Shown piece after piece: positions 53,912-61,332 of a DNA stretch of 64,000 bases. The stretch comes from Bacteroidota bacterium (lineage in GTDB: Bacteria > Bacteroidota > Bacteroidia > AKYH767-A > 2013-40CM-41-45). The stretch covers positions 1 through 64,000 of the forward strand of contig SHNE01000045.1 in the NCBI GenBank assembly GCA_004295015.1, written 5' to 3'. The notes under the pieces are model-generated. The model saw only the letters and a program-made list of their open reading frames with translations. It did no database searches and had not been told where the DNA came from. Made by a program: the position numbers and the translations under genes. Each line of letters opens with the position of its first letter. Positions within the stretch are counted from its first letter, which is position 1.

Positions 53912-55012
53912 ATGACAAAACAGAAACCCGAACCCAATTATCTACATGCCCTCAATAAATCCTCATACGTACATGGCACTACTTTTCATTATCTCAGGAC
54001 TGGAAAGATACCGAGCATGAGAGCGTTCTATCGGATCGATATTCATAAAGTCTATAATAGGTTAATCAAAGAATACGGCTTGACACCCGATAAAGTCATA
54101 ACCTCTGAAACATACACGCCAACGATGAGTCGCAACAGAATTTACTCTGCCTATCTCGTCGTATCCGATAAAATCACAATCGCGATTTATATGTCGCGAC
54201 AGGAAGTTGAGCTGTTTTACAGCCATGATGTAGATTTAAAAGATCTCGAACAGACTGAATCAATAATAATTGATTGTGTACGAAAGGCTACGGCTGAAAA
54301 AAAGATTAATCTCATAACCACCGACTCGTCAGGCAATTTGGAAACGCGCGAGTTTGCAGTCGAAAACCTTTCGGGCGATATATCCACTCTATATAATGAT
54401 GACTTCGCAGAGTTTAACGAATCCATCATCAAAAATATTTCAGATAAGAAATCTCAAGGGATCGTACTGCTGCACGGAATTCCTGGCAGTGGAAAGTCAT
54501 CGTATCTGAGGTATCTTGTGGGTGAGGTGCAGAAGAGTTTTATCTATCTGCCGTCGAACATGGCTGATAATTTATCACAGCCATCCTTTTTAAACTTCTT
54601 GACTCGTCACTCAAATTCTGTATTGATCATAGAAGACGCCGAGGATGTGTTGATTCAAAGACGAAGCGGAAGTCGTTCCGCTGTTGCCAATCTTTTGAAC
54701 TTATCGGACGGCCTACTGGCAGATTGCCTGCACATCCAAGTCATCGCAACCTTTAATACTGAGATCGCAAAAATCGACAGCGCATTTTTACGCAAAGGAA
54801 GAATATTGGGTCGGTATTGCTTTCAACCGCTGAGCGTAGAGAAATCAAATGCTTTGCTCAAACAATTGAATTCCTCTTACATCACGAATACTCCGATGAC
54901 GCTAGCAGATATTTTTAATAGGAAAGATCCTGACTTCTCAAAGATGCAAAGCATCAAAGAGGTAGGTTTTGTGCTAAATGATCAACAAGAACCATATATC
55001 AATCCATTCTGA
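53912..55012 (+). CDS. BCS1-like AAA ATPase
   Basis: 366 aa from ATG 53912, preferred over an ATG at 53735 because the added 59 residues look like translated leader DNA. Residues 1-180 are an unrecognised domain. The ATPase domain has Walker A LLHGIPGSGKSSYLR (residues 187-200), Walker B SVLIIEDAEDVLIQRR, a sensor-1 like VIATFNTEIAKID, and an arginine-finger-type AFLRKGRILGRY, most like BCS1/AAA proteins. It should remodel a protein or nucleic-acid complex. Its stop overlaps the next gene's ATG. Similar ATPases occur in Bacteroidota integrative elements, but a specific role is not known. Confidence 0.8.
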   Translation: MTKQKPEPNYLHALNKSSYVHGTTFHYLRTGKIPSMRAFYRIDIHKVYNRLIKEYGLTPDKVITSETYTPTMSRNRIYSAYLVVSDKITIAIYMSRQEVELFYSHDVDLKDLEQTESIIIDCVRKATAEKKINLITTDSSGNLETREFAVENLSGDISTLYNDDFAEFNESIIKNISDKKSQGIVLLHGIPGSGKSSYLRYLVGEVQKSFIYLPSNMADNLSQPSFLNFLTRHSNSVLIIEDAEDVLIQRRSGSRSAVANLLNLSDGLLADCLHIQVIATFNTEIAKIDSAFLRKGRILGRYCFQPLSVEKSNALLKQLNSSYITNTPMTLADIFNRKDPDFSKMQSIKEVGFVLNDQQEPYINPF

Positions 55013-55419
55013 TGAAAGACGAAGAGAATCCGATATACATTTTTAGCTTGACGAATACAGAGCTTCTGCTACAGATAGCGAATGACAAACTTGATGCAGT
55101 ATACCTGGCGAAAAAAGAATTGATCAACCGTGGAATCGGTGGAGATGGAAAATGGGCAGGATTTACAGAAGCGGCGAAGCAATGGCTAGTACAAGAGAAA
55201 CCATCCATAAAATTTATAGCTCTCAATGTACTTGATGCTTGGAGCGAATCAATGAATAATAATAGCCTCGAGAACAAGATTGATTACATCAAGCTCAAAA
55301 ACGGTGTTATGATCTCAATCACTCAGTTAAGGATCAGAATATTCGACGCCGATGATTTGGAAATCCCCAGTAGTACAGTGGAATTCAAAAACATCACAAT
55401 CAGAAAACCGAATGGCTAG
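55012..55419 (+). CDS. Hypothetical protein between AAA ATPase and RadC genes, 135 aa
   Basis: Unrecognised soluble protein. It contains a helical N-terminal half (LTNTELLLQIANDKLDAVYL, GKWAGFTEAAKQWLVQ) and a beta-rich end (MISITQLRIRIFDADDLEIP). Its ATG overlaps the ATPase stop by one base, and its last eight bases overlap the RadC-family gene, so the three form one translationally coupled operon. The role is probably tied to the ATPase. Confidence 0.65.
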   Translation: MKDEENPIYIFSLTNTELLLQIANDKLDAVYLAKKELINRGIGGDGKWAGFTEAAKQWLVQEKPSIKFIALNVLDAWSESMNNNSLENKIDYIKLKNGVMISITQLRIRIFDADDLEIPSSTVEFKNITIRKPNG

Positions 55420-55894
55420 GAATAAATTCACGCGCACTCCGTCAGATATTTTTCCGGCTGGCGTGTTCGAGCTTGAGGTATCCTACACCAGGAAGGCAAC
55501 GGCCCGTATTAAGCTTACCAGTTCTGATGAGGTGGCTGTGTTTGCTCGCTCATTAATTTATAAGCCTGGAAGCATCCAGTACTGTGAAAGGTTCTTCGTA
55601 CTGCTGCTATCTAGATCCAATGAGTGTTTTGGATTCAAACAAATCAGTCAGGGTGGAATCACTGCAACATTCACGGACGCCAAACTTATTTTCCAGACTG
55701 CTCTATTGTGCCATGCACCTCAGATTATTCTCCTTCATAATCATCCTTCTGGCAATAATAGTCCAAGCACAGCGGATCTTAGCATGACAAAGCAAATCAA
55801 AAAAGGTGGCGCGCTTTTAGAAATAAAAGTGTTGGACCATGTGATTTTGACGGCTGATGGACATAGCTCGATGGCTGATGCTGGTTTGATGTAA
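55412..55894 (+). CDS. RadC-family JAB/MPN+ metalloprotein
   Basis: 160 aa from the ATG at 55412, chosen because it overlaps the previous stop by 8 bases; the frame is open further upstream. The JAMM zinc motif ILLHNHPSGNNSPSTADL and the following TKQIKKGGALLEIKVLDHVI are those of RadC-like proteins (also YeeS-type proteins of mobile elements). Despite the name, a repair role is not established; mobile-element copies lacking the N-terminal HhH domain, as here, are common on integrative elements. It ends the AAA-hypothetical-RadC operon. Confidence 0.88.
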   Translation: MARNKFTRTPSDIFPAGVFELEVSYTRKATARIKLTSSDEVAVFARSLIYKPGSIQYCERFFVLLLSRSNECFGFKQISQGGITATFTDAKLIFQTALLCHAPQIILLHNHPSGNNSPSTADLSMTKQIKKGGALLEIKVLDHVILTADGHSSMADAGLM

Positions 55895-56061
55895 TTGAAT
55901 TGCTAACCTAGATTTAGTTAACTGTTTATTCCCTTTTCCTCTTCTGCGTTCCTGATGATCTTGCTTCCATTTCCATTCTTTTTCTATGGCACAAAATTAG
56001 GGCGCTTAGCGCCGGAAACTTTCGCTGCCTTATAAATTGAGGTTCTGAATATTTCACAATT

Positions 56062-56865
56062 TCATTTTTTAATCACCCTGTCTAAGCGTTTATGAGTAAA
56101 TGAAACCATAACCATTACATCCAATGCTTCCTCTTCTTCAATAACAAATTTTATTTTAGGTTCATGGGCGGTTGGGTTTCTTATAACTCCAAAAAGACCT
56201 CTAATTATATTGACAAAACCTAAATGCTCGCTTCGATCTGTTGAATTTGAAAGCGAGTTAATTTTTAATAATGGCGCATCGATTGAAAATGCTGTATTAA
56301 TTAATTCTACGCCATCGGAAGTCAGCCCAGTCAATTCTCTAATTCGATCTGCAATACTTTTTACGGCTTCAAATATCGAGTGAAAATAATTTTCCACTAA
56401 AAGTTCGGCGCTACAATAAATGAATATTTGTTGATGAGCATTTCTGGCTTCAAGTTTATATTTGAATTTACTTGCTCTTTGCTCGGCTTGGCTTATGGTT
56501 GAAGTTTTATCTATATTTCTGTATTTGCCTGTTTCCCCTATCTCCAACCCAATAAAAGAAAGCCGTTTATTTATTTCATTTCTTCTGTCTTGAAATGTGC
56601 CCTCCCTTCCAATATAGCGAACAGGCTGCAAAGCAGCTTGAATAAATTTTAAAATATGATTCGAGCAGTGATTGACATTTTGCCAATGAACGAAAGCGTT
56701 ATATAGTCGCTTCCATTTCGTCATCTGCGGATCAGTATCTCTGATGCTACAATCCCCCAGAATCTTACGTATCTCGGTTCCAGTCAATCCTGTTTCAGTA
56801 TTTGCAATAACCTTACAAATACTTTCGAGAAGATGAGGTGGTAAAATTGGGTGCTGCTTAGGCAT
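56062..56865 (-). CDS. TIGR02391/abortive-infection-like protein
   Basis: 267 aa. The C-terminal half (FHSIFEAVKSIADRIRELTG, NTAFSIDAPLLKINSLSNST, FVNIIRGLFGVIRNPTAHEP) matches the pattern I know as TIGR02391 (Hypoth_Ymh), whose RNP..HE segment resembles HEPN- or Abi_C-type proteins. Such proteins are frequent in defence islands, and some HEPN relatives are RNases. The N-terminal 120 residues are not recognised. It is 154 bases downstream of the retron reverse transcriptase in the same direction and could be its effector or an independent defence gene. Confidence 0.75.
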   Translation of the reverse strand: MPKQHPILPPHLLESICKVIANTETGLTGTEIRKILGDCSIRDTDPQMTKWKRLYNAFVHWQNVNHCSNHILKFIQAALQPVRYIGREGTFQDRRNEINKRLSFIGLEIGETGKYRNIDKTSTISQAEQRASKFKYKLEARNAHQQIFIYCSAELLVENYFHSIFEAVKSIADRIRELTGLTSDGVELINTAFSIDAPLLKINSLSNSTDRSEHLGFVNIIRGLFGVIRNPTAHEPKIKFVIEEEEALDVMVMVSFTHKRLDRVIKK

Positions 56866-57019
56866 TTATATAAATTGTCTTTGTTGTAACCAGGAAAATG
56901 GTAATTCTTGGAGAATGGACGAATGATAAAAATTAATCTCTAAACATAGACAAACCGTAAAAAATTGAATCACTTCTGAGTGGTATTGAGTGCAGCGCAA
57001 CATGCCTTCTTAACCAAAA

Positions 57020-57886
57020 TCAACGAATAATACAATTCGTATTAGTTTTTCGAATATTATTTAGATAGTTATTCAATGGCATCCGTGGTAGGTGATTTAA
57101 CCTCTCCTCTTTTGCTCTCAATTTTATTTTTTCCGGCGCATCGATATAATTGTTATGCACTGGAATTCCTGTTATAAACTGTCCTCCTTCATACTTAGTT
57201 TTCCGATAGCTTATTTTAAATTTATGACTACGGGTCACGATTTCAACTAATGATTTTGTTAAATGACGAAAATCCTGTTGAGATGAAAAAACTAAATCAT
57301 CAACATACCTAGTATATACGATACCATTCACTTTGCAAAAAGCAATTAATTCCATATCAATTGGCAAGAAAACCAAATTAGCGGCATGGGTGCTTGTAGG
57401 CGTGCCTTGTGGCAATTCAAATTTATAAGAGGTTAGCTTTGTCAACCAATGTGCTACGTGGTTAGTAAAACCGATGTTTAGGTACATAGCATACAATTGA
57501 TGATATGATATATTGGGAAAGAAATCCTGTAAATCCGTGGTGAATATAAATTTGTTTCCTTGATGTTCCTTAGCGTTTGTTATATTACTTTTTTTCTTGA
57601 TCCCTCCATGCACATTTGGAGGAAGGGGATATTTTGCAAGCACATTAGATTTAATTGATGCTTGAATCCTTTTCATCAAGCCGGACGATGGCCTTATTGT
57701 TCTTTTTTTAGGCGTTCCATCAGAATATGTTTTTGTTTTTCCGGTCGATTTATCCTTTTTAAGCTCGTCCCATTCTCTATAAAAACTACTAACTTGATTA
57801 CATAATAAAAGAATGTCATCAGTTTTAAAATGCAAAAGATTACCAAGATACTTTAGTTGCTCTTTTTCAAACCGAGAAGAATTCAT
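57020..57886 (-). CDS. Retron-type reverse transcriptase
   Basis: 288 aa. All fingers-palm motifs are present: TTDLQDFFPNIS (first catalytic Asp), LPQGTPTSTHAANLV, and YTRYVDDLVFSS (YVDD, Asp 196-197). Two retron hallmarks are visible: NAKEH at 104-108 (NAxxH) and FITGIPVHN at 237-245 (the VTG-type motif of the thumb that recognises the retron RNA). It ends soon after the thumb and is short for a retron enzyme, so the last part may be missing. Its start lies 20 bases inside the XRE gene. It would make a branched RNA-DNA molecule from an adjacent msr-msd RNA. Confidence 0.92.
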   Translation of the reverse strand: MNSSRFEKEQLKYLGNLLHFKTDDILLLCNQVSSFYREWDELKKDKSTGKTKTYSDGTPKKRTIRPSSGLMKRIQASIKSNVLAKYPLPPNVHGGIKKKSNITNAKEHQGNKFIFTTDLQDFFPNISYHQLYAMYLNIGFTNHVAHWLTKLTSYKFELPQGTPTSTHAANLVFLPIDMELIAFCKVNGIVYTRYVDDLVFSSQQDFRHLTKSLVEIVTRSHKFKISYRKTKYEGGQFITGIPVHNNYIDAPEKIKLRAKEERLNHLPRMPLNNYLNNIRKTNTNCIIR

Positions 57887-58157
57887 GCAGGAGCGATTTT
57901 ACAGATGGACTAACCAATTTAAAAGCATCACGTTTCTTCGGCTGAACATCCTCTTCTGTCATCGATAAAAAAAACAGAACTGGCAATGGTGTTTTTAAAC
58001 CCTTACTAACCGATTTCAGTGTCGAAAGATTTGGCTCTCTAAGATTATTCTCTATTTGAGAAAGATATGTTTGGGTGATGCCAATTCTTTCAGCAAATTC
58101 ACCTTGGGTCAGGCCCTGTTTCTTTCGTATATTTTTTATTGTAATTCCTAAATCCAT
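57867..58157 (-). CDS. XRE-family regulator fused to the retron operon
   Basis: 96 aa. A classic XRE helix-turn-helix occupies residues 5-60: IKNIRKKQGLTQGEFAERIG, ITQTYLSQIENNLREPNLST. A charged tail of about 35 residues follows. It overlaps the reverse transcriptase gene by 20 bases, so the two are translated together. XRE-like proteins are known partners in some retron classes (I recall type VI, not checked), where they may act as effector or sensor rather than as simple repressor. Confidence 0.88.
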   Translation of the reverse strand: MDLGITIKNIRKKQGLTQGEFAERIGITQTYLSQIENNLREPNLSTLKSVSKGLKTPLPVLFFLSMTEEDVQPKKRDAFKLVSPSVKSLLHEFFSV

Positions 58158-58177
58158 AAAGTGAAAATTAGAGAGCG

Positions 58178-58429
58178 TTAGACTTTTTGAATGTTAAAAA
58201 TATGCGATACTTGACTGCTCAACAACATAAACTTAGACAACAATTCGACAACCTTGAGAACAATTTCAATGTCATCTTTGCGTTTTCGTTTTTGCTTTAA
58301 TGTTTCAAGCAGACCAATTACCTCATTTAGAAGATTAACATCCTTATCTAAAAGAGAACACCGGTCCTCAGTGATCAGTTTAATACCTTGTATTAAACGA
58401 TCGATGTTTTGGTTTTTTGTTTTTTTCAT
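58178..58429 (-). CDS. Small helical protein upstream of the retron genes, 83 aa
   Basis: 83 aa from ATG 58429 (an upstream in-frame ATG at 58528 would add 33 residues that overlap an inverted repeat). It is almost entirely helical and charged (IDRLIQGIKLITEDRCSLLD, LLETLKQKRKRKDDIEIV). No family recognised. It ends 20 bases before the XRE start, in the same direction, so it may be a third protein of the retron operon. Alternatively this region belongs to the retron non-coding RNA and the frame is accidental. Confidence 0.5.
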   Translation of the reverse strand: MKKTKNQNIDRLIQGIKLITEDRCSLLDKDVNLLNEVIGLLETLKQKRKRKDDIEIVLKVVELLSKFMLLSSQVSHIFNIQKV

Positions 58430-58855
58430 TTTAATGAATTTTAACAGAAGGCGGAATTGCCTCCTTGCTCGGGTAGGTATCCGTCCTGTTAAAAAACAAA
58501 GCGCAATAGGCGTAGGCGATGTTCCCATACACTCTCTAATTTACCTTGCTCAATAAAAGTGTTGAGCAATCGTGTTTCAGGTCTATAAGCATCGAACAAA
58601 ACAAGCGGATTCAGGATACATAAGGTATGCTGATGTGTTGTCGTTGGATGTCATGTCCCTTAAACAATCCCTTTCGGGTTGTCCTTCCAGACTATTAGAG
58701 CAACTTCCTGCTGCTACACCAAAACATTTTCAAAGAACTTATCGGGACAAACATACAGAAATATTACTGGGAGTTAATAGATAGTTTTGTTTTTTTATCA
58801 ACAGGCACTGTGGAAAATTATTTCCAGGGTATTCTTCATCACAAATCCAAAATTA
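58430..58855 (-). ncRNA. Structured leader, candidate retron msr-msd RNA
   Basis: Upstream of the retron genes, the minus strand can form several hairpins: a perfect TTGCTCAA/TTGAGCAA stem (58569-58546), ACAACCC-GAAA-GGGATTGT (58682-58664), and inverted ends CTGTTAAAA and TTTTAACAG (58494-58486 with 58447-58439) enclosing a smaller hairpin. A TAATTTTG -7-like box lies at 58855-58848 on the same strand. Retron RNAs are encoded just upstream of their reverse transcriptase and begin and end with complementary a1/a2 repeats. Exact limits, the priming guanosine and the msd are not established. Confidence 0.4.
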
Positions 58856-58881
58856 AGAAACAATAGTTTATACTTTTACAG

Positions 58882-58910
58882 CCCCGTAAAATGAATTTAC
58901 AGGGATTTTT
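58882..58910 (+). terminator. Rho-independent terminator, plus strand
   Basis: CCCCGTAAA (58882-58890) with TTTACAGGG (58896-58904), one mismatch, five-base loop, followed by ATTTTTATATTT. It ends a plus-strand transcript coming from the 58.5-58.9 kb region, where no gene is certain, just before the protease gene. Confidence 0.55.
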
Positions 58911-58931
58911 ATATTTATTAAACACAACGAA

Positions 58932-59639
58932 ATGTTTCAAAATGCATGTAGGGATTTACGCCCTTCAATTTTTGGAGTTAGAGCAATGACTCCAGATGTG
59001 AACCAGCCAGGAAACTTTAAAATGTCTTTAGGATCTGGTTTTCTCATTGCTCCAAATATTATTGCTACTTCTGCTCATTCAATGAGAGATTTAGATTCAG
59101 GGAATCAACATGTATCATTTCAGGTGATAAGATCAACTGATATTGGCCAAAATCCGGTTGATGCAGAACTCATTATTCAGGACCCGCATTCAGATGTAGC
59201 TATTTTAAGGGTTCCGACTGCAAATTTTAACGATGTGGTACGACTTGATGGTGCTTTCCAAAACAAAGGAAGTATGGTTGGTACACTTGGATTTCCCCTT
59301 TCAGATTTGACACCGAATGGTGCTTGGGGACTGATTGAAAGATTTCAACATGCTTTTATATCTGCGTACACTCTTCACTCTTTTTATGGGCATAATATTA
59401 TGTTTTATGAAACTGATAGTTTGATGTATGGTGGATCAAGCGGATGCCCAGCATTTAATTCTGAAGGTGCGGTCATAGGAATGCAATCAGGGTTTGTCAA
59501 TTCCAAAGCAGGTAGTCAGATTTCAATTTCTCTCCTTGCACCAACGACTTCTGTAATCCAATTGGCTCAGGCGAACAACATTATTGGATTAAATATCAAC
59601 CAGGCTGAAATTACAGTGACGGTTTCCAATGACAATTAA
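58932..59639 (+). CDS. Cytoplasmic trypsin-like serine protease
   Basis: 235 aa. The chymotrypsin-fold catalytic triad is intact: His 49 in ATSAHSMRD, Asp 88 in DPHSDVAILRV, and Ser 170 in YGGSSGCPAFNSEG. The glycine-rich start GSGFLIAPNIIATSAH is typical of V8/glutamyl-type and other bacterial trypsin-like proteases. There is no signal peptide, so it should act in the cytoplasm, which suits a defence effector that is activated on infection more than a digestive enzyme. It is divergent to the retron genes, with the structured leader between them. No link to the retron is proven. Confidence 0.85.
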   Translation: MFQNACRDLRPSIFGVRAMTPDVNQPGNFKMSLGSGFLIAPNIIATSAHSMRDLDSGNQHVSFQVIRSTDIGQNPVDAELIIQDPHSDVAILRVPTANFNDVVRLDGAFQNKGSMVGTLGFPLSDLTPNGAWGLIERFQHAFISAYTLHSFYGHNIMFYETDSLMYGGSSGCPAFNSEGAVIGMQSGFVNSKAGSQISISLLAPTTSVIQLAQANNIIGLNINQAEITVTVSNDN

Positions 59640-59673
59640 TGTAAATCATTTTTTGTAGACAAAAAGGAATAAA

Positions 59674-59713
59674 ACTGAAACATTCTCAAAAACTGAAACA
59701 TTACTGAAACATT
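59674..59713. repeat. Three direct repeats ACTGAAACATT
   Basis: Exact copies at 59674-59684, 59692-59702 and 59703-59713, the last two touching. They lie between the protease gene and the tRNA-Cys terminator, where the end of an integrated element would be expected; repeats of this kind can be recombinase arm sites. Confidence 0.6.
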
Positions 59714-59774
59714 TATGAGCGGTAGCGAGCGGAACGGTGCAGAAACGACAGTGGGTGGTACTTGAAAGGAGTGT

Positions 59775-59812
59775 AAAAACGAAGAAACCGCCAATCTGGG
59801 ATGGATTGGCGG
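59775..59812 (-). terminator. Rho-independent terminator after tRNA-Cys
   Basis: Nine-base perfect stem CCGCCAATC (59788-59796) with GATTGGCGG (59804-59812), loop TGGGATG, and a T-rich tail on the minus strand (59787-59775). It lies 9 bases after the tRNA-Cys 3' end. Confidence 0.85.
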
Positions 59813-59821
59813 CTCCGGTTG

Positions 59822-59892
59822 AGGTCCCGAGCGGATTTGAACCGCTGTACAAGGTTTTGCAGACCTCTGCCTAACCACTCGGCCACAGGACC
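59822..59892 (-). tRNA. tRNA-Cys (GCA)
   Basis: Reading the minus strand from 59892: acceptor GGTCCTG pairs with CGGGACC, D arm GCC-GAGTGGTTA-GGC, anticodon stem GAGGT/ACCTT around loop CTGCAAA with anticodon GCA, T arm AGCGG-TTCAAAT-CCGCT, and discriminator U as expected for cysteine. The 3' CCA is not encoded. It is the probable attachment site for the adjoining accessory DNA. Confidence 0.95.
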
Positions 59893-60030
59893 TAATTTTC
59901 TGCAATGGTGGCCATCCATCTACGCTACTGCGCAACTTCGACGGGCGAGCCCATCTTCGCCACGAACATGGGCTTCAGCTCAACCGTCTTTATTACTATT
60001 GTGGCTTCGACGGACGAGCAGGACCTAATT
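59886..60030. repeat. 12-bp direct repeat of the tRNA-Cys 5' end around a short insert
   Basis: CAGGACCTAATT occurs at 59886-59897 (the first bases of tRNA-Cys and its leader) and again at 60019-60030, with 121 bases between. Inside lies a second pair, CTTCGACGGGCGAGC (59936-59950) and CTTCGACGGACGAGC (60005-60019). It looks like a small insertion that duplicated the tRNA 5' end. The remainder of 59893-60232 holds no gene. Confidence 0.6.
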
Positions 60031-60232
60031 ATTGTGCTTCAAACTTAATGATTTGAGGCTTTTCAAGGATTGCAAATATACGAATACCTTTTGCTTATGT
60101 CAATTTTAGGGCAGTCCTTAAATGGTTGATAATCATATATTCGCGCTAAGATAAATGGAGTCGCAGCTGAAAACATTGCCACTAGCTTCTTTAATAGCCT
60201 ATTGGATTGTCCCAAAACTGGGGTATGCCCTT

Positions 60233-60712
60233 TTAGAAATCCTTTGCAGACTCTTTAAATCCAACTTTGTAATACTGCATCATGATAAATGAAATGACAA
60301 TCCCTGAACTTAGCCCTTCAATAAAAGTAACAAAAGCAGCACGGATTGGACTGCCGTTTTCAGTCATGAAAAGTATATTTCCATTTAGAGCAGTGAGATG
60401 TGCGGGGTCAATAAACGCAAAATATAAATATATAAAAGCAGTATATGTCACAACACTTACGACAGCTAATTCAGCACCTAACATCATTCCCGGCAAATAT
60501 CCCATGTCAGGATCGGTTTGCTTACGGTAATATCGATAGCAATAATTTATTCCAACAAAAAGTATAAGCAAATTGAACAACCAGGCACTTGCATATCCTG
60601 TTAGCCCAAGCATTCTCATTAACAAAAAATATACGATAAGAAAAAGGGTGGTCAGCAAACCAGCCAAGAGACCAGTTCTACCTAATGAAACTCTGGTTTT
60701 AGCTGCATGCAT
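60233..60712 (-). CDS. DUF4199 membrane protein
   Basis: 159 aa with four predicted transmembrane helices (TGLLAGLLTTLFLIVYFLL, ASAWLFNLLILFVGINYCY, LGAELAVVSVVTYTAFIYLY, FIEGLSSGIVISFIMMQYY) and the small loop QTDPDMGYLPGMMLGAE, the layout of DUF4199 proteins, which are common in Bacteroidota. Function unknown. It is part of the core chromosomal stretch and follows tRNA-Cys in the same direction. Confidence 0.82.
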   Translation of the reverse strand: MHAAKTRVSLGRTGLLAGLLTTLFLIVYFLLMRMLGLTGYASAWLFNLLILFVGINYCYRYYRKQTDPDMGYLPGMMLGAELAVVSVVTYTAFIYLYFAFIDPAHLTALNGNILFMTENGSPIRAAFVTFIEGLSSGIVISFIMMQYYKVGFKESAKDF

Positions 60713-60838
60713 TGTGTTAAAGTATTTAATGTACTTTCAAATTTAATCAATAAAAAGGAGAGGATCAACTAATATTCAAAAACCTAAGAATTATGCAAAC
60801 AATAAATAGTAAACTCAAGCCTCAGCATTTCTAACAAG

Positions 60839-61192
60839 TCACTTTTTAACGCTAATCTTCACCGTAACACTCCCCACATCCCCATTCATCGGCGGTACAA
60901 TTTTCGTTAAATGAATTTCTGCTTTGTCGATGTTTTTAAAGTTTGACAAAAGCGCGTTCCCGATACGCATGGCTACCTGCTCTATTAACTTCGAACGAAT
61001 GGCCATTTCCTTTTTTACAATTTCATATACATCACAATAATCTACGGTTTTGGAAAGATCATCAGTTTGGGCCGCTTCAGAAAAATCGGTGTGAATAATT
61101 ACATCAACTATATAATTTCCTCCGATCAATGCTTCTTCTTCCAGGCATCCGTGATAGGCGTAGAGCTTAATATTATTTAAGGTAATTATCAT
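60839..61192 (-). CDS. folB: Dihydroneopterin aldolase
   Basis: 117 aa. Catalyses conversion of 7,8-dihydroneopterin to 6-hydroxymethyl-7,8-dihydropterin and glycolaldehyde in folate synthesis. Family marks are the start ITLNNIKLYAYHGCLEEEAL, the central KTVDYCDVYEIVKKEM, and the conserved catalytic Lys in HLTKIVPPMNGDVGSVTV. Full length for the family. Single gene here; the rest of the folate genes must lie elsewhere. Confidence 0.93.
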   Translation of the reverse strand: MIITLNNIKLYAYHGCLEEEALIGGNYIVDVIIHTDFSEAAQTDDLSKTVDYCDVYEIVKKEMAIRSKLIEQVAMRIGNALLSNFKNIDKAEIHLTKIVPPMNGDVGSVTVKISVKK

Positions 61193-61332
61193 TAATTAAT
61201 TTGGGGAATATTATTTAGAAGATAAATTATTCGGTCGTTCTAAGAGAAGTTATTTTATTTTGCCACGAATGCACGAATTTTATTTATTTATGCACTGCAA
61301 ATTGATTGGATAATTTTTTCTTGTATATTTTT

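Noticed and set aside
56001..56013. GGCGCT-T-AGCGCC palindrome with a minus-strand TAATTTTG box as a promoter
   Set aside because: No minus-strand gene lies downstream of it, so its role could not be supported.
58572..58784. 70-codon plus-strand frame in the retron leader
   Set aside because: It covers the predicted hairpins, has no recognisable family, and is followed by a terminator, so the DNA is more likely non-coding RNA. It cannot be fully excluded.
59636..59935. Frames overlapping tRNA-Cys
   Set aside because: They translate the tRNA and its terminator; the tRNA fold is clear.
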